A stretch of 64,000 nucleotides of DNA from Bacillota bacterium (GCA_023621995.1 JAMOAB010000029.1:62001-126000), one strand, 5' to 3'. Shown: positions 1 to 9,947, numbered from the stretch's first letter. The notes: generated by a model from the sequence alone, not told the origin. Numbers and translations: made by a program.

Positions 1-42
1 CATAATATAAATATAGAGAAATATCATTTAGGAGGTGAATGT

Positions 43-1143
43 ATGCTAAATAAGATAGCGAAGGGTATATTAGCTATCCTTGGAGCTCTTCTCGGTATTG
101 GTGTTTCGTGGATTATAAATAAGACATTCTTGAGGTTTAATATCTACTTTTTACCTAACTACCAAGAGATGTTTATCTATATATGTGGCGGTGTTGGTTT
201 TGCAATACTCGTCTATCTTTTGTCTAACAAAATTATCGATGGTATAGTTAGGTTGACCAACTCTATTGAACATAGGCTACAAGAGGTGCCCACTGCCAAT
301 GTAATCTCTGGCGCATTTGGTCTTATAGTTGGTCTTATAATTGCTTATCTGCTCACTTCTCCTATAAATCAGATAAAACTTGCTTGGTTGTCAGGTCTTT
401 TAACTGCAGTTATTTATTTATTGTTTGGGTATTTGGGTATAAGTGTAGCTACAAAGCGGGTAGACGAGATAAATTGGATTGCCAATTTGCGAAGAGCTCA
501 CAAGGATAAAAATTTGGATAAGGAAAAATATAGTATTCCTAAGGTCTTAGATACAAGTGTTATTATAGATGGAAGAATATTTGATATATGTAAGACGGGT
601 TTTATAGAAGGGCCACTTGTCATACCTAACTTCGTACTTGAAGAACTGAGACATATAGCAGATTCATCGGATACACTAAAGAGGAACAGGGGGCGTAGAG
701 GGCTAGATGTTCTCAATCGAATTCAAAAGGAATTGGATATTCCTGTAGAGATATGGGAAGAGGATTTTGAAGATATAGCAGAGGTAGATAGCAAGCTTCT
801 CAAACTTGCTCAGCTATTAGATGGGAAGGTTGTGACAAATGACTATAATCTTAATAAGGTAGCTGAGTTTCAAGGTGTATCTGTTTTGAATATAAACGAA
901 CTTGCCAATGCAGTAAAACCTGTAGTGCTTCCAGGTGAGGAGATGAATGTTCAAGTTATAAAGGACGGAAAAGAGATGGGACAGGGTGTTGCCTATCTAG
1001 ATGATGGTACAATGATAGTTGTAGATGGAGGCAAAAAACATGTAGGGGAAACAATAGGGGTCATGGTGACAAGTGTGCTCCAGACGGCTGCTGGTAGGAT
1101 GATCTTTGCAAAGCCTAAACAGCCCATGGACAAAGTTGTATAG
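43..1143 (+). CDS. PIN/TRAM domain membrane protein (YacL family)
   Basis: The 366-residue protein has four hydrophobic segments in the first 140 residues (YacL-type N-terminus), a PIN-like nuclease fold at about 168-285 beginning with the acidic motif VLDTSVIIDGRI, and a C-terminal TRAM domain at about 298-360. The family is known in Firmicutes as a membrane-anchored putative ribonuclease of unknown physiological role. PIN acidic residues are visible (DTS, the ELRHIAD helix, and VVTNDYNL). The ATG follows a strong GGAGGTGAAT site. Its gene sits directly before ispD, a common arrangement in Bacillus and Clostridia, but a terminator and a fresh promoter separate the two here. Confidence 0.9.
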   Translation: MLNKIAKGILAILGALLGIGVSWIINKTFLRFNIYFLPNYQEMFIYICGGVGFAILVYLLSNKIIDGIVRLTNSIEHRLQEVPTANVISGAFGLIVGLIIAYLLTSPINQIKLAWLSGLLTAVIYLLFGYLGISVATKRVDEINWIANLRRAHKDKNLDKEKYSIPKVLDTSVIIDGRIFDICKTGFIEGPLVIPNFVLEELRHIADSSDTLKRNRGRRGLDVLNRIQKELDIPVEIWEEDFEDIAEVDSKLLKLAQLLDGKVVTNDYNLNKVAEFQGVSVLNINELANAVKPVVLPGEEMNVQVIKDGKEMGQGVAYLDDGTMIVVDGGKKHVGETIGVMVTSVLQTAAGRMIFAKPKQPMDKVV

Positions 1144-1150
1144 GACAAGT

Positions 1151-1189
1151 GCTGTCATTAAAGATGATATCTTTGATGGCAGCTTTTTT
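1151..1189 (+). terminator. Rho-independent terminator after the PIN/TRAM gene
   Basis: GCTGTCATTAAAGAT pairs with ATCTTTGATGGCAGC with a two-base loop, followed by a run of T. It lies 7 bases past the stop codon. Confidence 0.85.
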
Positions 1190-1193
1190 ATAC

Positions 1194-1222
1194 TTGTTAA
1201 ATCACGCAAAAGTGGCTATAAT
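1194..1222 (+). promoter_or_regulatory. Sigma-A promoter for ispD-ispF
   Basis: TTGTTA and TATAAT are separated by 17 bases. The pair lies just after the upstream terminator and 23 bases before the ispD start, so ispD and ispF probably have their own transcript. Confidence 0.6.
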
Positions 1223-1245
1223 TAGATCAGGAAGGGTGGAACTCT

Positions 1246-1944
1246 ATGAACCAGATATGTAGGGCAATAATAGTGGCTGCCGGCAGAGGGCAGCGTATGG
1301 GAGGGGATATACCTAAACAGTTTTTAAAATTAGAAGGGAAACCTATAATTGTACATACATTATTTAAGTTTGATTGTATTGAAAGAATTACAGATATTAT
1401 AGTAGTAATAGCCGATGAATATATGGAATACATGGAAGGACATGTATTAGATAGATATAGATTTAAAAAGCCTGTCAAGCTAGTAAGCGGTGCAGCGAGT
1501 AGACAACAATCGGTATTTAATGGGATTAAAGCCCTGCCCCAAGATACCGATATAGTCATAATACATGATGGTGTGAGGCCTTTTGTCGAAAGGAGATTTA
1601 TAGAGGAAAGTATAGATAGGGCAAATATCTATGGTGGAGCAGTAGTGGGTGTTCCGGTTAAAGATACTATAAAAAAGGTGGATAGTACTGGAACTATTGA
1701 GACTACACTTCAGAGGGATGTACTTTGGGCAGTTCAGACGCCACAGACATTCAAATTTGATATAATACTTAAGGCACATAGGCAGGCTATTGAAGATGAG
1801 TTTGTAGGTACAGATGATTCAATGTTGGTTGAAAGGATAGGTTTTGGTGTAAATATGATAATGGGCAGTTATGCCAATATAAAAATTACAACTAAGGAAG
1901 ATCTCATATTAGCTAAGGCAATGCTGGGTAGAATGCGAGGTTAG
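1246..1944 (+). CDS. ispD: 2-C-methyl-D-erythritol 4-phosphate cytidylyltransferase
   Basis: IspD couples CTP with methylerythritol 4-phosphate in the non-mevalonate isoprenoid pathway. The 232-residue protein has the glycine-rich nucleotide loop AAGRGQRMGGDIPKQF near the N-terminus, the VIIHDGVRPF motif near residue 105, and the WAVQTPQTF motif near 165, all classic for the family, and the length is normal. The ATG is preceded by a GGAAGGGTGGA site. ispF begins two bases after its stop, so the two are an operon encoding non-consecutive steps of the same pathway. Confidence 0.96.
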   Translation: MNQICRAIIVAAGRGQRMGGDIPKQFLKLEGKPIIVHTLFKFDCIERITDIIVVIADEYMEYMEGHVLDRYRFKKPVKLVSGAASRQQSVFNGIKALPQDTDIVIIHDGVRPFVERRFIEESIDRANIYGGAVVGVPVKDTIKKVDSTGTIETTLQRDVLWAVQTPQTFKFDIILKAHRQAIEDEFVGTDDSMLVERIGFGVNMIMGSYANIKITTKEDLILAKAMLGRMRG

Positions 1945-1946
1945 AC

Positions 1947-2420
1947 ATGAAGATTGGAATTGGCTACGATATACATAGGCTTGTGGAAGGACGAAAACTA
2001 ATAATAGGTGGAGTATCAATACCTTACTATAAAGGTTTGCTAGGTCACTCAGATGCAGATGTTCTTTGCCATGCTATAATGGACGCAATATTAGGTGCAA
2101 GTAATCTCGGTGACATAGGACGGCATTTTCCCGATGATGATATTACGTTTAAAGATGCATTAAGTATTGAGCTAATGAAATATGTATCAAAACTCTTGTA
2201 TAAAAATGGATATGAAGTTATCAACATTGATAGCATTATAATGGCTGAAGAACCTAAAATGGCACCCTATATAGACGAAATGAAGCTTAATATATCAAGG
2301 GTATTGGCTATAGGGGAAAATCAAATAAGTATAAAGGCTACAACTACCGAGGGGCTGGGAGCTGTTGGTGGCGGCCTTGGTATAGCTGCTCAAGCAGTGG
2401 TGCTCCTAGACAGAATATAA
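1947..2420 (+). CDS. ispF: 2-C-methyl-D-erythritol 2,4-cyclodiphosphate synthase
   Basis: IspF cyclises CDP-methylerythritol 2-phosphate to the 2,4-cyclodiphosphate. At 157 residues it is full length. The metal-binding GYDIHRL motif (Asp8, His10), the LLGHSDADVLCHA motif with the third metal histidine, and the C-terminal KATTTEGLGAVG motif are all present. It is coupled to ispD with a two-base gap, and its ribosome binding site lies inside the ispD end. Confidence 0.97.
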   Translation: MKIGIGYDIHRLVEGRKLIIGGVSIPYYKGLLGHSDADVLCHAIMDAILGASNLGDIGRHFPDDDITFKDALSIELMKYVSKLLYKNGYEVINIDSIIMAEEPKMAPYIDEMKLNISRVLAIGENQISIKATTTEGLGAVGGGLGIAAQAVVLLDRI

Positions 2421-2440
2421 TTTAAAATGGAGGGTTAAAA

Positions 2441-3310
2441 ATGAAACGAAAAACCATATCAGTGCTTTTAGTAGCACTTTCTATCATATACTCATTTGCT
2501 ACTCCTGTATTTGCTGATCAGGAAGATGTGGTGAGCTTAGGTGCTGACCTAAGTCCTAAGCAGCAAGAGGAGATGTTTGAGCATTTTGGTGTCAAGAGGG
2601 ATGAGGTCAAAGTAATAGAGGTTACAAACCAGGAAGAACGGGAATACTTAAAAGGCTTAGTATCTGATCAAAAGATAGGTACTCGAGCTATCTCATCGGC
2701 ATATGTGACATCCCTGCCAGATGGCGAAGGGATTATGGTGGACACCCATAATATAACCTGGGTTTCCAAAGAGATGTATGCCAACGCCATGGTCACAGCT
2801 GGGATTGAAGATGCGAAGGTCATTGCTGCAGCACCTTTTAAAGTATCGGGGACAGCAGCTCTTACAGGTATAATGAAGGCGTTTGAGGAGGCCTCAGGAG
2901 AAAACTTAAGTGACGATGCAAAGAAGACAGCAAATGAAGAGTTGGTGCTTACAGGAGATCTTGGTGAAGAGGTAGGACAGGAGGAAGCAGCCGAACTTAT
3001 AAAGAAGGTCAAGGAAGAAGTAGTATTAAAAAAACCTAAAGAGGAAAAGGATATAGCTAATATAATTAAAGATATAGCTAAACAACTTAATATAGAGCTG
3101 ACTGATGAGCAGATAGCCCAAATTGTAGAACTTATGAAAAAGATAAGTGAACTTAATTTAAATGTGGAAACCATAACAAAACAGCTAGATAAAATAGGTG
3201 CAAACGTAGAGGGGATAAAGAAGACAGTAGAGGAGAATAAGGGAATACTTAATAAGATATTAGAGGCAATAACCAATTTTTTCAGTTGGGTACAATCATT
3301 TTTTAAATAA
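2441..3310 (+). CDS. DUF1002 family secreted protein
   Basis: The 289-residue product begins with a clear Sec signal peptide (MKRKTISVLL..., cleavage probably after VFA near residue 25). The body matches the DUF1002 family, which occurs as an extracellular protein of unknown function in Firmicutes. The last 100 residues are rich in Ile/Leu heptads (for example EQIAQIVELMKKISELNL), suggesting coiled coil, and end in an aromatic tail. A GGAGG site precedes the ATG, 20 bases after ispF, so it may be read through from ispF. No enzyme motif was recognised. Confidence 0.85.
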   Translation: MKRKTISVLLVALSIIYSFATPVFADQEDVVSLGADLSPKQQEEMFEHFGVKRDEVKVIEVTNQEEREYLKGLVSDQKIGTRAISSAYVTSLPDGEGIMVDTHNITWVSKEMYANAMVTAGIEDAKVIAAAPFKVSGTAALTGIMKAFEEASGENLSDDAKKTANEELVLTGDLGEEVGQEEAAELIKKVKEEVVLKKPKEEKDIANIIKDIAKQLNIELTDEQIAQIVELMKKISELNLNVETITKQLDKIGANVEGIKKTVEENKGILNKILEAITNFFSWVQSFFK

Positions 3311-3335
3311 ATAACATTAAGGAAAGGGGATAACA

Positions 3336-4190
3336 ATGAAAGATTTAAAGATTGGTGTTATCGTAGAGAGTTTTAGACTTGGTTTAGAGGATGGAATTAA
3401 GAAAGCTGCAGAGCTAGGAGCAGAAGGAGTTCAAATATATGCCAGTCGTGGTGAGATGGCACCTGAGGATTTGACTACTACCCGCAAAAAAGAACTCCTT
3501 GATATGATAAAATCCAATGGACTAGTTGTATCTGCACTATGTAGCGAGATGGGTGGATTTATAGGCGATACTTCTGAAAACAGACAAAAGATTGACAGAA
3601 CCAAGAGAATTATGGATTTGGCACTGGAGATGGAAACAGATGTTGTAACTGCACATATTGGAGTAGTACCTAAAGACACTAGCATTGATGGTTATAAAAT
3701 TCTACAAGATGTATGCAGAGAACTTGGAGAATATGGCGAAGAGATTGGTGCTACATTTGCAATAGAAACTGGTCCTGAAACGGCAGAGACCCTAAAGGGC
3801 TTCTTAGACTCTATAGATAGCAAAGGATTGGGTGTAAACTATGATCCTGCCAACCTTGTAATGGTTGTAGGAGATGATCCAGTAAAGGGCGTATATACAC
3901 TTAAAGATTATATTGTCCATACTCATGCAAAGGATGGTATTAGATTACGTCCATCATATCCTGAAAAGGTATATGGCAATGTGCCAGAGGACTACGTTGC
4001 CGACGATGGCAAGCCAAATTTCATAGAAGTTCCCTTAGGTGAAGGTAAGGTAGACTTTGATGGATGGATAGATGCTCTATTAGATATTGGCTATAGGGGC
4101 TTTTTGACCATAGAGAGGGAAGTTGGAGATGACCCTGAAGCTGATATCAAATTGGCGGTAGACTTTTTGAAGAAAAAGTTAGAGAAATAA
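3336..4190 (+). CDS. Sugar phosphate isomerase/epimerase (xylose isomerase-like TIM barrel)
   Basis: The 284-residue protein belongs to the AP endonuclease family 2/xylose isomerase-like TIM barrel fold. Visible markers are the metal-ligand strands [17 protein letters not shown] and [10 protein letters not shown], and the HTHAKDGI segment. Members isomerise or epimerise keto-sugars and inositol derivatives; the substrate cannot be read here. It follows the DUF1002 gene with its own AAGGGG site and is closed by a strong terminator. It resembles the isomerase at 49662 only in fold. Confidence 0.85.
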   Translation: MKDLKIGVIVESFRLGLEDGIKKAAELGAEGVQIYASRGEMAPEDLTTTRKKELLDMIKSNGLVVSALCSEMGGFIGDTSENRQKIDRTKRIMDLALEMETDVVTAHIGVVPKDTSIDGYKILQDVCRELGEYGEEIGATFAIETGPETAETLKGFLDSIDSKGLGVNYDPANLVMVVGDDPVKGVYTLKDYIVHTHAKDGIRLRPSYPEKVYGNVPEDYVADDGKPNFIEVPLGEGKVDFDGWIDALLDIGYRGFLTIEREVGDDPEADIKLAVDFLKKKLEK

Positions 4191-4207
4191 TATATTAAAT
4201 ATAATAG

Positions 4208-4257
4208 AAAAAGTGGGGAAAGGTCTCCTTTGTTTGGAGAACTTTTCCCACTTTTTA
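4208..4257 (+). terminator. Terminator after the sugar isomerase gene
   Basis: AAAAAGTGGGGAAA pairs with TTTCCCACTTTTT through an extended stem with an inner GGTCTCC/GGAGAAC helix, followed by TATTT. It ends the ispD-to-isomerase region. Confidence 0.85.
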
Positions 4258-4397
4258 TTTACCTTTGTAACAATTCAAATTTGACACGAAAAATATTACT
4301 CTATAAACTCGAATAGTTTTACGAATAACTTTATTAATTTATTTATAATATTGTTAGCGGTTATCAATATAAATGGCAAAAACTACGGTAATCTTCA

Positions 4398-4426
4398 TTG
4401 ACAACCTGTGGGTGAGCTGGTATGGT
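4398..4426 (+). promoter_or_regulatory. Promoter for the ABC exporter gene
   Basis: TTGACA and TATGGT are separated by exactly 17 bases. The gene starts about 150 bases downstream, leaving a long 5' leader. Apart from this promoter and the upstream terminator the 390-base gap (4191-4580) shows no gene; it contains a run of seven G at 4438-4444. Confidence 0.6.
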
Positions 4427-4580
4427 ATACGTGGATAGGGGGGGTTTATCCATAAAATGAAGGAATATTATAATACATATAATGGGGTGATAGGTATTTA
4501 ATTCCTGGGATAGATAAACAAATGCTATGTAATGAAGTTATTGAGATCAATTGAAAAATTAAAACGAAAGGTTGTGAGAT

Positions 4581-6851
4581 TTGGAGACGCAAGTTTCCAT
4601 ATTCATCATGGATGCTCAAAACGATGATAAAAGTCATGGTTTATGGCGGGTAGTACCAGAGATCGAAAAGCGTATGAAACAGATTTTGCACCTAGATGAG
4701 GAAGTCAAATTTTCACTACCTGCCGATTTAAACCTTTATGGATATTTTGATAATTGTGCACTGTTTATAACAGACGAGAGAATCATATCTTTTGATCCAC
4801 ATCACACAAATGGTATGTATGAACTAGCCATTGAAGATGTAGAGGAAGCGCAGATTGAAATAATGTATGGCAATTCCATTTTAAAAGTAAGTTCCAAAGG
4901 TGAAGTCATAGAATTAAATCGATATACACATACGGTTTCAGATTTATTTAAAGATGCATGCGAATATATAAATCGTAATAATAAAGAAAATAGTGATATA
5001 GGATATGATACAAAAGAAGGGACCCATAGGAAACATCGCTGTCCCAAATGTGGTAGAGTACTGGGCCGAAATTCTAATGTATGTGCATATTGTATTGATA
5101 AGAAGAAGGTACTGACTCGACTATTGCAATATGTAAAGCCCTATTTAGGAGTTACTATTGGAGGACTCATTTGTTCTATCATCGTTGCTGCAATAGGTTT
5201 AGTACCACCTTATCTTACTAAGACCTTGGTAGATGAAGTAGTGCATACTAAAAGCTTACAGTCTTTACGCATGATAGTTTCAGGATTATTTCTTGCATAT
5301 GGAGGACAGGCAATTTTCGGAGGGCTGAGGATCTACCTTCTTCGCTATCTCTCTAGCCATATTGTGTTTGATATTCGTCAAGAGGCGTTTGAGAAAGCCC
5401 AATATCTTACTGTTTCTTACTATGATAAGCGCAGTACAGGTTCAATAATGTCTAGGATAAATGGTGATACACGGCAGTTACAGAATTTTATAATTCAAGC
5501 AACCCAAGAGATGCTTGTACAGATCCTTACCCTTATAGGCATTGGAATTATAATGTTTTCTATGCATTGGCAACTAGCTATTTTGACATTGTTACCTGTG
5601 CCAATAATAATATTTATATCAAAGGCATTTGCTGATAAAGTTCATCCAATTTATCATAGAGTTTGGCGGCGTAGATCTAGGATGAATGCAGTTCTAAGCG
5701 ATTCTATCCCTGGTATTAGGGTTATAAAGGCATTTACAGGTGAAGATAGGGCGGTGGCTCAATATATACAGAGGGGAGAAGACTTGCTAGATGAACAACT
5801 TCGTGTAGCCCGCATGAATAGTAAATTTAATCCTGCAATTGGATTTTTGGTCGCACTTGGGGGACTACTGGTATGGGGATTAGGCGGATATTGGGTAATT
5901 ACTCAGCCCGATAGGCTTACCCTTGGAACGCTTGTTGCATTCATTGGCTATATGAGTCAGTTCTATGGGCCTGTTGCGTTTCTTGCTAGGATGAATGATT
6001 CAGTACAGCAAGCAGCAACTTCTGCAGAGAGAGTGTTTGAGATTATAGATGCAGTGCCTGAATCTAAGGTAGATGATGGCATTGTACTAGATAATGTAGA
6101 TGGTGAACTAGAATTTCAACATGTAACATTCTATTACGAAAAGGGCAAAAATGTATTGGAAGATATAAATCTAAAGATCAAGTCTGGAGAAACAATTGGT
6201 CTAGTAGGCTCTACAGGTTCTGGAAAATCTACCATTGCCAATTTATTGATGCGATACTATGAACCAACAGAAGGTAAAATATTACTAGATGGCGTAGATT
6301 TAAAAGATATTAATATACAATCATTGCGAAGGCATACGGGAATAGTTCTGCAAGATCCATTCTTATTTAGAGATACTATTGCTAATAATATTGCCTATGG
6401 GAATCCTGATGTCTCTATAGAGCAGATTATAGAAGCTGCTAAAGTGGCTAATGCCCACGATTTTATCAGTAAATTGCCCGATGGATATGATACCCATCTA
6501 GGGGAGAGGGGTATAGGACTCTCAGGTGGGGAGAGGCAGCGTATATCCATTGCCCGTGCTATCATCAGAGATCCAAATATTCTTATATTGGATGAGGCCA
6601 CATCGGCAGTAGATACGCAGACGGAAAAGCTCATACAAGAAGCCATTGATAGGTTAGTCCAAAATAGAACAACTATTATCATTGCCCATCGCCTATCTAC
6701 CTTACGCAAGGCAGATAAAATAGTCGTGTTAGAAGATGGTCGCATTGCAGAGGTAGGTACCCATAATGAATTGATGAAAAAGCGAGGTAAATTCTATAAG
6801 ATGATTCAAATGCAGGCAGATATGGGTACTGATATGCTAAAGGTTGTTTAG
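4581..6851 (+). CDS. ABC exporter with N-terminal extension and zinc ribbon
   Basis: This 756-residue half-transporter fuses a permease domain (about 185-480, six predicted membrane segments) to an ATPase domain (Walker A GSTGSGKST near 543, LSGGERQ near 648, Walker B ILILDEA near 670). In front lies an unusual cytosolic part: a roughly 130-residue beta-rich module and a zinc ribbon with CPKC and CAYC pairs near 154-170. ABC exporters of this class normally start at the membrane domain. The TTG at 4581 has a weak AAGG site; the ATG at 4608 is an alternative start. It is followed after 11 bases by a DUF1854 gene. DUF1854 proteins are known partners of ABC exporters, linked in proteobacteria to cyanophycin loci. 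The substrate is unknown. Confidence 0.88.
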   Translation: METQVSIFIMDAQNDDKSHGLWRVVPEIEKRMKQILHLDEEVKFSLPADLNLYGYFDNCALFITDERIISFDPHHTNGMYELAIEDVEEAQIEIMYGNSILKVSSKGEVIELNRYTHTVSDLFKDACEYINRNNKENSDIGYDTKEGTHRKHRCPKCGRVLGRNSNVCAYCIDKKKVLTRLLQYVKPYLGVTIGGLICSIIVAAIGLVPPYLTKTLVDEVVHTKSLQSLRMIVSGLFLAYGGQAIFGGLRIYLLRYLSSHIVFDIRQEAFEKAQYLTVSYYDKRSTGSIMSRINGDTRQLQNFIIQATQEMLVQILTLIGIGIIMFSMHWQLAILTLLPVPIIIFISKAFADKVHPIYHRVWRRRSRMNAVLSDSIPGIRVIKAFTGEDRAVAQYIQRGEDLLDEQLRVARMNSKFNPAIGFLVALGGLLVWGLGGYWVITQPDRLTLGTLVAFIGYMSQFYGPVAFLARMNDSVQQAATSAERVFEIIDAVPESKVDDGIVLDNVDGELEFQHVTFYYEKGKNVLEDINLKIKSGETIGLVGSTGSGKSTIANLLMRYYEPTEGKILLDGVDLKDINIQSLRRHTGIVLQDPFLFRDTIANNIAYGNPDVSIEQIIEAAKVANAHDFISKLPDGYDTHLGERGIGLSGGERQRISIARAIIRDPNILILDEATSAVDTQTEKLIQEAIDRLVQNRTTIIIAHRLSTLRKADKIVVLEDGRIAEVGTHNELMKKRGKFYKMIQMQADMGTDMLKVV

Positions 6852-6862
6852 GAGGTTCAACA

Positions 6863-7354
6863 ATGGAGCAGACAAATTTTATTGAAGGACAGAATATATA
6901 TATAAGGCCTTATGATAAAGATGGCATAGGTATATATTGTAGTAGGGACAAGAAGGGAAAGAGAATTGAAGCTAGACGCCTATTTACTATAAGCAGACCA
7001 TATTCTTATATCCAAATATTAGACGAAAATGGAGAAGAATTAGGTATTCTAAAGGATATAAATAGTTTAGATAAAAAATCTCAGATGTATCTTAAGAAGA
7101 CATTGGATAAATTCTATGTAATCCCTAAAATCACTGAAATCAACGATTTATATGAAGAATATGGGGTGTCAAGATGGGATGTGGTTACAGATAGGGGTAA
7201 TCGTGTCTTTGATGTTATAAGTAGAAATACAGATATACATCTACTAGGCAATGGGAGGATTCTCATAAGAGATGCCGATAATAATAGATATGAGATCCCC
7301 GACTATAGGAAATTGTCTAAGAAAAGTCGTAAATTATTAGAAGGTGAAATATAG
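6863..7354 (+). CDS. DUF1854 domain protein
   Basis: The 163-residue soluble protein carries the DUF1854 hallmarks WDVVTDRGNRVFDV (near 105-118) and a HLLGNGRILIRDADNNRYEIPD segment before a basic C-terminus. It begins 11 bases after the ABC exporter with an AGGAGG site and shares its terminator, so it is almost certainly co-produced with it. The family has no established activity. Context suggests an accessory or regulatory subunit of the transporter. Confidence 0.82.
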   Translation: MEQTNFIEGQNIYIRPYDKDGIGIYCSRDKKGKRIEARRLFTISRPYSYIQILDENGEELGILKDINSLDKKSQMYLKKTLDKFYVIPKITEINDLYEEYGVSRWDVVTDRGNRVFDVISRNTDIHLLGNGRILIRDADNNRYEIPDYRKLSKKSRKLLEGEI

Positions 7355-7409
7355 TGTCTTAACACACTAGAGTGTTGTTGTCTTATAGATATGTTATATA
7401 CGATATTTT

Positions 7410-7445
7410 AAGCCTAAGGTCAATTTTTTTGAGGCCTTAGGCTTT
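7410..7445 (+). terminator. Terminator after the DUF1854 gene
   Basis: AAGCCTAAGG pairs with CCTTAGGCTT around a loop containing seven T. The stem is strong but the downstream T-run is short. Confidence 0.7.
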
Positions 7446-7483
7446 ACATTACTAATAAAAGATTTATGTCTGTATACACATTA

Positions 7484-7513
7484 TTGACATTGTAGTATAT
7501 ACTATACTATAAT
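7484..7513 (+). promoter_or_regulatory. Promoter of the cysE-cysS T-box transcript
   Basis: TTGACA and TATAAT with an 18-base spacer. The predicted transcription start lies just before the T-box leader. Confidence 0.75.
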
Positions 7514-7529
7514 ATATTAAACTGAAAAA

Positions 7530-7775
7530 TGTATATCTAAAAGCTATGAGCGGAAGAGTAAGCTAGACAATACCAACAGAGAAAGGTAATCACCGGCTGA
7601 GAGTTGCCTTAGGTTAAATGTCTAACTGAAGTGCATCCGGGAGCTACTTTCCTGAATTTTGAGTAAGGGAAGTCGTGTAGGTTTACGTTATAACTTTAAA
7701 GAGGGGCATCTATGCCCAATCAGTGTGGAACCGCGTACCTACGTCTCTGAAAAGATCAGATACGTAGGTTTTTTT
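7530..7775 (+). promoter_or_regulatory. T-box riboswitch, cysteine-specific
   Basis: The leader shows Stem I with the AGTA motif (about 7555-7560) opposite a specifier loop whose codon is TGC (7632-7634, Cys), closed by CGGA/TCCG pairing. The conserved T-box TGGAACCGCG lies at 7726-7735. Its bulge base A in TGGA matches the U73 discriminator of tRNA-Cys. The competing terminator is at 7737-7775 (ACCTACGT paired with ACGTAGGT, then T7). Uncharged tRNA-Cys is expected to stabilise the antiterminator and switch on cysE-cysS. Specifier, discriminator base and downstream genes all agree. Confidence 0.93.
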
Positions 7776-7809
7776 AATATATACACTAATCAGGAGGTGT
7801 AGGGGAGGT

Positions 7810-8475
7810 ATGTGGAAAAGGCTAAAAAAAGATATTCAGGCGGTACTAGACAGAGATCCCGCTGCTAGAAATGCACTTGAGGTTGTACTCTGTTACCCAG
7901 GTTTTCATGCAGTTATCCTCCATCGTCTGGCCCATTGGTTTCACAATAGGGGCTTTAAGTTTTTCGCAAGAATTATATCCCAAATCAATAGGTTTATGAC
8001 AGGAATAGAGATTCATCCTGGTGCAAAGATCGGCGAAGGTCTATTTATAGATCATGGAATGGGTGTAGTAATAGGAGAGACTACAGAGATAGGTGATAAC
8101 GTTACAATATATCAGGGTGCTACACTTGGAGGGACGGGAAAAGACGTAGGTAAGAGACATCCTACTATAGGCAATAATGTAGTTATAAGCAGTGGAGCTA
8201 AAGTATTAGGGCCGTTTAAAGTGGGAGATAATTCAAAGGTAGGAGCTAATGCAGTGGTACTAAAGGAAGTACCGCCTAATTGCACTGTGGTTGGTGTACC
8301 TGGTCATATAGTAAAAAAGGACAACAAGCGGGTATGCGACGACGAGATAGACTTAGATCAGATAAGGCTGCCTGATCCAGTAGAAGATCAGATAAAGCTT
8401 TTATACGATAGGATAGTATGTCTTGAGAAGCGAGTAAAAGAATTGGAGGGTAAAAATAGAGATGAAACTTTATAA
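7810..8475 (+). CDS. cysE: Serine O-acetyltransferase
   Basis: CysE acetylates serine with acetyl-CoA, the first step of cysteine synthesis. The 221-residue protein has the helical N-terminal domain ([19 protein letters not shown]) and a left-handed beta-helix of hexapeptide repeats from about residue 65 to 165 containing [11 protein letters not shown] and the GGTGK substrate loop. It is the shorter Bacillus-like form. Two purine-rich sites, AGGAGG at 7792 and GGGGAGG at 7802, precede the ATG. It overlaps cysS by 14 bases and is controlled by the cysteine T-box. Confidence 0.96.
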   Translation: MWKRLKKDIQAVLDRDPAARNALEVVLCYPGFHAVILHRLAHWFHNRGFKFFARIISQINRFMTGIEIHPGAKIGEGLFIDHGMGVVIGETTEIGDNVTIYQGATLGGTGKDVGKRHPTIGNNVVISSGAKVLGPFKVGDNSKVGANAVVLKEVPPNCTVVGVPGHIVKKDNKRVCDDEIDLDQIRLPDPVEDQIKLLYDRIVCLEKRVKELEGKNRDETL

Positions 8476-9868
8476 TACACTTACTAGGAAAAAGGAAGAA
8501 TTTATTCCATTAAGAGAAGGGGAGGTACGTATATATTCATGTGGACCTACCGTATACGACTATTTTCATATAGGGAATGCCAGACCTTTTATAATATTTG
8601 ACACTCTGAGGCGATATTTTGAGTATAAGGGGTATAAAGTGAAGTTTGTACAAAACTTCACAGATATAGACGATAAGATGATAAGAAGGGCCAATGAGGA
8701 AGGTATATCGGTTCCAGAGTTAGGCGATAGATTCATAGAAGAGTATTTCAAAGATGCCGATGGACTAGGTATTAAACGGGCCACCCATCATCCCCGAGCA
8801 ACGCAACACATAGAAGATATGGTAGACTTTATTGAAAAATTGATATATAAGGGTATGGCATATAATGTAGATGGCAATGTGTATTTTGATACATCGACCT
8901 TTCCCGAATATGGAAAGCTCTCTGGCCAAAGTATGGAAGATCTTGAGGCAGGTGCCCGTATAAAGGTGGATGGACATAAGAAAAATCCCATGGATTTTGT
9001 CCTATGGAAGAGGCAGAAACCTGGTGAACCTGCTTGGGATAGTCCTTGGGGTAAAGGGAGACCAGGATGGCATATTGAATGTTCTGTAATGTCTATGAAA
9101 TACCTAGGTGAGACTATAGATATTCATTCGGGAGGGCAGGATCTTATATTTCCTCACCATGAAAATGAAATTGCCCAAAGTGAAGGTGCAACTGGAAAAC
9201 CCTTTGCAAGGTATTGGGTCCATAATGGATATATAAATGTAGATAATCGTAAGATGTCTAAGTCTTTGGGCAATTTTTTCACTATAAGGGATATCTCAAA
9301 AGAGTTTGATTTAGAAGTAGTGAGGCTATTTATGCTCTCTGCCCATTATAGGAATCCCATAAACTTTAGCAAAGAGCTTCTAAGACAGGCAGAAAGTGCT
9401 CTAGAGAGACTATATAATGCCAAGGCTAATTTAGAGTATCTAATGGATGTTGCACAGGATAGAGAGATGGCAGAAGAGGAGCGTAGCTTGGAAAGTCGAT
9501 TGAGAGAATATCGGATACAATTTGAAGATGCTATGGAAGATGACCTCAATACTGCCGATGCATTAGCTGCCATATTTGATATGGTGAGAGATATAAATAC
9601 TAGTTTAAGTGCTAAAAGTTCTAAAATCATAATTGGAGAGAGCTATGACGAACTCATGGAGCTATCAGAAGTTATGGGATTGTTGCAGAATAAAGAGCAG
9701 TCTAAGATAGAAGACAGGGAGATAGAGGCTTTAATCCAAAAGAGACAAAAGGCAAGAGAAGAGAAAAATTGGGAGCTTGCAGATGGAATAAGGGATCAGT
9801 TAAAAGACATGGGAATAATACTTGAAGATACACCCAGTGGTGTAAAGTGGCGTTATAGAAAACAATAA
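8462..9868 (+). CDS. cysS: Cysteinyl-tRNA synthetase
   Basis: CysRS charges tRNA-Cys. The 468-residue protein shows the zinc-site cysteine in [10 protein letters not shown], the class I HIGN signature, the [13 protein letters not shown] motif with zinc ligands, and KMSKS at about residue 266-270. Length and order are normal. The ATG lies 14 bases inside the cysE end, so translation is coupled. Placing cysS with cysE behind one cysteine-reading T-box is a known Firmicute arrangement. Confidence 0.97.
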   Translation: MKLYNTLTRKKEEFIPLREGEVRIYSCGPTVYDYFHIGNARPFIIFDTLRRYFEYKGYKVKFVQNFTDIDDKMIRRANEEGISVPELGDRFIEEYFKDADGLGIKRATHHPRATQHIEDMVDFIEKLIYKGMAYNVDGNVYFDTSTFPEYGKLSGQSMEDLEAGARIKVDGHKKNPMDFVLWKRQKPGEPAWDSPWGKGRPGWHIECSVMSMKYLGETIDIHSGGQDLIFPHHENEIAQSEGATGKPFARYWVHNGYINVDNRKMSKSLGNFFTIRDISKEFDLEVVRLFMLSAHYRNPINFSKELLRQAESALERLYNAKANLEYLMDVAQDREMAEEERSLESRLREYRIQFEDAMEDDLNTADALAAIFDMVRDINTSLSAKSSKIIIGESYDELMELSEVMGLLQNKEQSKIEDREIEALIQKRQKAREEKNWELADGIRDQLKDMGIILEDTPSGVKWRYRKQ

Positions 9869-9947
9869 TTTAAGACATGTGTTTATACAATTAGGGCATT
9901 CCAACAGATGTAGTAGCTGGATGCTCTATTGAAGAGATAATCTTGAT

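Noticed and set aside
2668..3336. Long open frame on the minus strand (222 codons)
   Set aside because: It lies wholly opposite the DUF1002 gene, is rich in Ser/Phe/Ile as expected from an antisense frame, and has no ribosome site.
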